Shown piece by piece: positions 58,660-64,000 of a stretch of 64,000 nucleotides of DNA (its first letter is position 1; each line of letters opens with the position of its first letter). Source of the DNA: Zymoseptoria tritici IPO323 (lineage: Eukaryota > Ascomycota > Dothideomycetes > Mycosphaerellales > Mycosphaerellaceae); the NCBI RefSeq assembly GCF_000219625.1, contig NC_018204.1, positions 575,502 to 639,501 on the forward strand. The letters are read 5' to 3'. A program made the position numbers and the translations under genes. The notes under the pieces were generated by a model, which did no database searches, was not told the DNA's origin, and worked only from the letters and a program-made list of their open reading frames with translations.

Positions 58660-60198
58660 AGATCAGGTCTAACACGAGTACGACTCCGCTCCCGGCGCAG
58701 ACATTGCTGGCGAGACCTCATCCGTTATAGACCAGAAGCTCTGCCTGTAGCCCCTCCCCGAGTAGTACTACGTTGCTGAGTTTATGCTCACTAAGATCGA
58801 GACCGTAGTCCGTTGTATGCTCGCCTCTACTCTCTAAGCCTTACTCGGCCATCTCTCGGCCACCCTGCTATACAAAGCTGCCCGCTAGACACTGCTTACC
58901 CTGTTCAAACGCCTAGCAAATAAGCAGCGTTAGGCCTTCTAGCATCGCATCGACATCGAGACTAGTCGCGCTGTGACCGTTAACAAAGCCGCGCTCGGCT
59001 CTGCTAAGTCCGCCAAGCTCGTGCCGTGTCGGTTAGGGGCCGCGTCTGTATTAATGCCTGCTAAATAGGGCAACCAATCGCTAAGATAAGACCTGGAGTA
59101 GAGTTGTCAATGCTGACCAGGTCTAACTCCAACTCTAGATTGTTCCACTTTGACGGTCCAAGATTCCGTCCCCGGGGCGACCCTGACCAACGCCTAAACG
59201 GCCTTGGTCGAGGGTGTTGGCGACGATATCTCCGCGGGGAGACGTCGGACGGCGAAACGGACGACGGCGTTGGAGTCGCGCGGGTCGGTTACCCCACCTT
59301 GGCCGTCGGTTTTGTTCTACCTCGCCGTCTCAAAATCCGCCCCCAGGGCGACCCCGACTAACGCCTCCGCGAAAACCGGGTAGGTGTTGGTCGAGGGTGT
59401 TGGCGACGATATCTTCACGGGCGATGGTCGGATCGACGAACGGACGACGGCGTTGGAATCGCGCGGGTCGGTTACCCCACCTGGGCCATCGGTTTTGTTC
59501 TACCTCGCCGTCTCAAATTTCGCCCCCGGGGCGACCCTGACCAACGCCTAACGCCCTCGAAACCCTAGGGGGCGTTGGTCGAGGGTGTTGGCGACGATAT
59601 CTTCACGGGCGATGGTCGGATCGACGAACGGACGACGGCGTTGGAATCGCGCGGGTCGGTTACCCCACCTTGGCCGTCGGTTTTGTTCTACCTCGCCGTC
59701 TCAAAATCCGCCCCTAGGGCGACCCCGACCAACGCCTCCGCGAAAACCGGGTAGGTGTTGGTCGAGGGTGTTGGCGACGATATCTTCACGGGCGATGGTC
59801 GGATCGACGAACGGACGACGGCGTTGGAATCGCGCGGGTCGGTTACCCCGTTTCGCCCTCCGGATTCTTCCTAGCTCGCCGTCTCAAATCTCGCCCCCGG
59901 GGCGACCCTGACCAACGCCTCCGCGAAAACCGGGTAGGTGTTGGTCGAGGGTGTTGGCGACGATATCTTCACGGGCGATGGTCAGATCGACGAACGGACG
60001 ACGGCGTTGGAATCGCGCGGGTCGGTTACCCCGCTCTGCCCATCGGATTCTTGCTACCTCGCCGTCTCAAAATCCGCCCCTGGGGCGACCCTGACCAACG
60101 CCTTTACGGCCTCGGTCGAGGGTGTTGGCGCCGGCATCTCCGCGGATACTAGTTGGGTCGACAAAGGGACCACGGCGTTAGAATCGCATAGCCAATAG
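58660..60198 (+). pseudogene. Unknown gene with C-terminal 61-residue tandem repeats
   Basis: The plus strand reads YDSAPGADIAGETSSVIDQK, YYVAEFMLTKIETVVRCMLA, LLGHLSATLLYKAAR and HRIDIETSRAVTVNKAALGS, with TAG codons for Gln. The frame then enters a tandem repeat (ALVEGVGDDIFTGDGRIDER and TTALESRGSVTP). Unit changes of 188, 183 and 171 bp shift the frame between units, so the C-terminus may be broken, or the repeat may not be coding. The upstream part has few stops and looks like a genuine relic. Family unknown. Confidence 0.45.
59206..60190 (+). repeat. About 183-bp tandem repeat, 5-6 units
   Basis: GGTCGAGGGTGTTGGCG starts at 59206, 59389, 59577, 59760, 59943 and 60114. Units are GC-rich with many CpG and little RIP. 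They contain GGGGCGACCCTGACCAACGC, part of which (GGGCGACCCTG) also occurs in the mosaic array at 60.6-63.5 kb. Confidence 0.9.
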
Positions 60199-60585
60199 TA
60201 CTAAGTACCTCCTTGCTATTTCCCTTGGTACGTACATTCCTACCTACTATAAAGCTCCCGGTTCAATCTAGAACAGAGGTGGAGCTGGGGCATTCTCCGT
60301 TCTCCTTATTGTTCTCTAGATAAGATGCTTAAAGCTAGGATCCCGGCGAGGCAATCCCAGCACGACGTTTGTTAGGTATCGGTAGATACCTATGCTCTAG
60401 CGGAGAAGGGGGCGGTAGATAAAGAGATTGTTGCTATGGAAAGGAGGGGATAATCTAGTCCAAGAAGTCTAGATTCGGTAGGGTATCCGGAAAGAGACTC
60501 GGTCTAGGATGCTCGGTCCTAGTCGTAGCCCTTAGCCTAAACCCCAGGCACCAACTTTAAGCCTAAGCGACCGACCGCGTTGCTC
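60199..60585. other. Spacer, no gene recognised
   Basis: Unique-looking sequence with mild RIP character. Its end (CACCAACTTTAAGCC near 60,550) recurs before a module at about 62,663. Confidence 0.4.
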
Positions 60586-61811
60586 GCGGTAACGCGGACG
60601 GTTCAGGGGGGGTCGACGTTACGGGGAGCGTCCCGGAGGGGAGGGATTTCACCCCGATTCGCACCTAGGGCCGCGCGGACTCGTTTAGGGTAGTAGAGGG
60701 TAAACAGGGCTCACCTCTACCTTTAGTAGCCCTTTCACCGGACAGTAGTGAGAGCGATGGTGATTCCGATGACGAGGACGATAAGTGGACGTAAGGTGGT
60801 CCGAGTCGGTTAAGGACCAGGCTAGGAGAGCGAGCGAGAGGAGAAGAACTTCACCGCGATTCGCACCGGGGACCGCGCGGACGCGTAGACGCGCGGGACG
60901 GGAGTAGGGTAAAGGGGGCTCACCCTGAACTACACTGGTCCTTTCTTGAAGCCTAGCCCGGAAAGCTACACGAACGCCGAAGAACAATATGCTGCCGCGT
61001 TGTCGGCACAAACCGCTAAAGGATATCACTCTTCCCCCGAAGGGGAGTGTAGGGTCAGAGCCGCTCGGGGCGACCCTGTCCGTTTAAAGGGTATCTATGT
61101 TGCGGAGAGCGTTTGCGAGGAGAAGAATTTCGCCGCGATTCGTACCTAGGACCGCGCGGGCGCATAGACGCGCTAGATAGGGGTGGAGGGTAAAGGGGGC
61201 TTACCTCTAGACGATTGTTTCCTAACCTCAGCGATTATACGCTCAGATGCGCTACACGCTTCGTCGAGCTCGGCGCCGCGCGCCGGACGAGGGTGGAGGG
61301 TAAAGGGGGTCTACCTCTAGTAGTTCCTCCTACGTTACTAATATATAGGGCCTCGAATAGTCAGAGCCGCTCGGGGCGACCCTATTCGTTTAGGGGGGGT
61401 CGACGTCACGGAGAGCGTTCCGGAGGGGAGGGATTTCACCGCGATTCGCACCTAGGACCGCGCGGACGCGTGGACGCGCGCGACGGGAGTAGGGTAAAGG
61501 GGGCTCACCTCGAACTACACTGGTCCTTTCTTGAAGCCTGGCCCGGAAAGCTACACGAACGCCGAAGAACAATATGCTGCCGCGTTGTCGGCACAAACTA
61601 CTGAAGGATATCACTCTTCCCCCGAAGGGGAGTGCGTGGTCAGAGCCGCTCGGGGCGACCCTGTTCGTTTAGTAGGGGTCGATGTTACGGAGAGCGAGCG
61701 AGAGGAGAGGGATTTCCCCCCGATTCGCACCGGGGACCGCGCGGACGCGTGGACGCGCGGGACGGGAATGGAGGGTAAAGGGGGATTACCTCTACCTCCA
61801 GCCGTCCTCCT

Positions 61812-61884
61812 AGGAGATATTCCATACCCCGGGTTCTCAATGCTGCAGCTCTTCAAGCTCAGCGAGCAATCTAAGCAGAACGAG
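61812..61884 (+). pseudogene. Fragment of a DIM-2-like methyltransferase gene inside the mosaic array
   Basis: Reads GDI-PYPGFSMLQLFKLSEQS, matching motif IV and the residues after it in the relic at 46,489-46,575. Relative to that copy it lacks about 20 bp before CCATRCCCCGG, with GGAGATATT kept on the left. Some positions differ from the relic (CTCAAGCTCAG for CTTAAGCTTAG-type), so it came from another copy or before RIP. It fills one insert of the array. Confidence 0.85.
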
Positions 61885-63220
61885 CAGTCCTTCGGGTTCC
61901 GCATGGTCAGAGCCGGCTAAGGTGACCCTATACGTTTAGGGGGGGTCTCTGTTACGGAGAGCGTTCCGGAGGGGAGGGATTTCACCCCGATTCGCACCTA
62001 GGAGCGCGCGGACGCGTGGACCACACTTTACTCCTTCAATCACCTCAAGATCATTAGTGGGTATCACTTGTTTCAGTATCAATTCGCGGGTGAAGCGAGG
62101 GACGAAGTGAAGCGAGGAGCTATAGGGGAGCTTACCTAGCTTTTACCGCGCCAATTCGCGGCCGCTCTCGACCGCGCCGCTCACGGTAACGCTAACGGTC
62201 CAAGGGGGGTCGACGCTACGGAGAGCGTTTCGGAGGGGAGGGATTTCACCGCGAGTCGCACCCAGGACCGTACGGACGCGTAGACGTATAGTAGTAGGTA
62301 AACAGGGCTCACCTCCACCTCTAGTAGTCCTTCTCTCTCTGTTCTTACATTATCGACCGCCAAAGCCGAGTTGTAGAACAGTCCGTATCGGCCGGGGCGA
62401 CCCCATCCGTTCAAAGGGTGTCGATGTTATAGAGAGCGTTTACGAGGGGAAGAATTTTACCGCGATTCGCACCTAGGACCGCGCGGACGCCTAGACGCGC
62501 GGGACGGGAATGGAGGGTAAAGGGGGCTTACCTCTAGACGATTGTTTCCTAACCTTAGCGATCATACGCTCAGATAGCCTCTCCTGTCTGGAAGACGCTA
62601 CTAGTATCGATGCAGGAAACGTTCGATTCGTTTCCAGGAGGATGGGAGGTGAGGGGAACCCTATGCACCAACTTTAAGCCCGAGCGACCGACCGCGCCGC
62701 CCGCGGTAACGCTGTCGGTTTAGGAGGGGTCGACGTTACAGAGAGCATTCCGGAGGGGAGGGATTTCACCGTAATTCGCACTGGGGACCGCGCGGACGCG
62801 CGGACGCGCCGGAGAGGGGTAGGGGTAAAGGGGGCTTACCTCCACCTCTAGTAGTCCTTTATGATATGAAACAATAAGCCTTTATGCGCAAGGAACATCG
62901 TATAATAAGCAAAGCCAAAAGACCGGTGGTGTTTAACTCTCGCACGACGACGAAGGATGTTACTCTTACCAGAAAATGGGTGGTCAGAGCCGCTCGGGGC
63001 GACCCCGTTCCTTTAGGGGGGGTCGATGTTACGGAGAGCACTCTAGGGGGGAGGGATTTCACCGCGATTCGCACCGGGGACCGCGCGGACGCGTAGACGC
63101 GTAGTCTCCGGTAAATAGGGCTCACCTCTACCTTTTGTGGCCCTTTTACCGGAGAGTGGTAAGAGTGATAATAACTTTGATGACGAGGACGACGAGTAGA
63201 CGTGAGGAGGAGCACTGAGG

Positions 63221-63233
63221 GCTAACCCTAACC
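63221..63233 (-). repeat. Reverse-orientation telomere seed in the array (with twin at 63484-63496)
   Basis: CTAACCCTAACCCTAAG on the plus strand in each of the last two array units, opposite to the terminal telomere. Confidence 0.85.
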
Positions 63234-63549
63234 CTAAGCGAACGACTGCGCCGCTAGGGGTGACCCCGTCCGATTAAAGGGTGTCGATGTCACGGAGAGC
63301 GTTCACGAGGGGAAGAATTTCACCGCGATTCGCACCTAGGACCGCGCGGACGCGTAGACGCGTAGTCTCCGGTAAATAGGGCTCACCTCTACCTTTTGTA
63401 GCCCTTTTACCGGAGAGTGGTAAGAGCGATGATGACTTTGATGACGAGGACGACGAGTGGACGTGAGGAGGAGCACTGAGGGCTAACCCTAACCCTAAGC
63501 GAACGACCGCGCCGCTAGGGGTGACCCCGTCCGATTAAAGGGTGGGGTA

Positions 63550-63573
63550 TTAGGGTTAGGTTAGGGTTAGGGG
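63550..63573 (+). repeat. Interstitial telomere seed at 3' end of LINE D
   Basis: TTAGGGTTAGGTTAGGGTTAGGGG precedes the LINE terminus TTCATTGTAC; one unit lacks a G. Confidence 0.9.
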
Positions 63574-63894
63574 TTCATTGTACTTGTTTATATAGGCTAG
63601 TCTACCTTTGCACCTGATCTGAACTGAAGCCCCATCCAAGCCCTTGCTCCCGGCTCTTTTGGCCGTCTTCAGAGGGGAGGAAACAGACCCACGCTCCCAC
63701 GTAAAGCGCCTCGCGATGCACGGCACCGCAGCTACTCCCAGCCCAACCACGTTTTACGGTGTCCTTTTCATCATCTCCCGAGTTGACCAACCGCCAAAAA
63801 GAGAGACTACCGATAGGCTAATCCGCATCCTAACGCAAAATATCGCTCCGGCAATTGCTTACCGTCTATCGTACCTTAGTTTTCCAGACCTCCC
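63574..63894 (-). mobile_element. Telomere-associated LINE, copy D (3' end only, telomere-capped)
   Basis: The 3' 321 bp of the LINE, matching 17741, 30734 and 8447 onward. Homology stops at CCAGACCTCCC and the terminal TTAGGG array begins at once. It has the fewest CpA-to-TpA changes of the four copies (for example CTCCCAGCCCAACCACG, against CTCCTAGCCTAACTACG in A and B). It is either a 5'-truncated new addition at the end or the stump left by terminal loss and telomere healing. Confidence 0.92.
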
Positions 63895-64000
63895 TTAGGG
63901 TTAGGGTTAGGGTTAGGGTTAGGGTTAGGGTTAGGGTTAGGGTTAGGGTTAGGGTTAGGGTTAGGGTTAGGGTTAGGGTTAGGGTTAGGGTTAGGGTTAG
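63895..64000 (+). repeat. Terminal telomere array (TTAGGG)n
   Basis: 17 perfect TTAGGG units plus four bases to the window edge. G-rich strand 5' to 3' toward the right, so this is the right chromosome end. Confidence 0.98.

Larger units (their letters stand above)
60586..63543. repeat. Mosaic array: conserved module alternating with variable inserts
   Basis: A GC-rich module of about 130-155 bp recurs about 11 times. Its landmarks are GGGGCGACCCTGTTCGTTT, GGTCGACGTTACGGAGAGCG, GGATTTCACCGCGATTCGCACC, GGACCGCGCGGACGCG and GGGTAAAGGGGGCTCACCTC. The GATTCGCACC landmark lies at 60656, 60858, 61137, 61443, 61722, 61989, 62253, 62464, 62773, 63066 and 63327, spacings of 202-309 bp. Between modules lie inserts of about 40-180 bp that differ, though a few recur (60,950-61,060 with 61,535-61,640; 61,205-61,250 with 62,535-62,580; the last two units are near-identical). 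Inserts often end at GGTCAGAGCCGCTCGG. Only light RIP. Long open frames over it follow from repetition. Confidence 0.85.

Noticed and set aside
60685..61029. Minus-strand ORF over the mosaic array (similar at 61390-61614)
   Set aside because: Frame repeats with the module and ends at variable inserts; no domain, Kozak context or codon support.
60586..63543. CRISPR array
   Set aside because: Repeat units are about 130-155 bp, inserts vary from 40 to 180 bp, there are no cas genes and the DNA is eukaryotic with a TTAGGG telomere.

Overview
This is a chromosome end of a filamentous ascomycete (Pezizomycotina). The last 106 bases are a perfect TTAGGG telomere array running to the window edge, so the right side is the physical chromosome tip and the left side faces the centromere. 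Most repeats are saturated with C-to-T change at CpA (read as TpA, with TpG to TpA on the other strand) while CpG is kept. This is the footprint of repeat-induced point mutation (RIP). A decayed DIM-2-type DNA methyltransferase copy inside the repeats recalls what is published for Zymoseptoria tritici, so a Dothideomycete of that kind is a reasonable guess, not a proof.

Layout. 1-7.66 kb: DNA that was not hit by RIP, with an edge-truncated gene on the minus strand, a decayed coiled-coil gene and weak reading frames. 7.66-39.8 kb: layered telomere-associated elements. Three copies (A, B, C) of one non-LTR retrotransposon lie on the minus strand, each with its 3' end abutting TTAGGG repeats. 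It has ORF1 with a CxxC motif, then an APE-type endonuclease and a reverse transcriptase. Two plus-strand copies of a second, unidentified element, here called E2, are joined to the 5' sides of LINE A and LINE B. E2 carries one reading frame of about 1,370 codons. E2 copy 2 holds a young 0.84-kb retroposon with target-site duplications.

39.8-60.2 kb: single RIP-killed genes in alternating orientation. They are two minus-strand unknowns, a full-length DIM-2-like cytosine methyltransferase in one unbroken frame, plus-strand unknowns, a CpG-free coding relic with minisatellites, a possible TET/JBP-like 2OG-Fe(II) dioxygenase relic, and a gene ending in 61-residue tandem repeats. 60.6-63.5 kb: a mosaic array in which a conserved module recurs about 11 times with different inserts between, one insert being a piece of the methyltransferase gene. 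63.57-63.89 kb: a fourth LINE copy (D), only its 3' 321 bases, capped by the telomere.

Nothing in the RIP-affected part looks able to make its protein. The value of the region is as a record. Mutation load in the LINE falls from A to D, that is, toward the telomere. Telomere-like seeds mark most joints. Element capture, telomere healing and new LINE addition appear to have alternated at this end.
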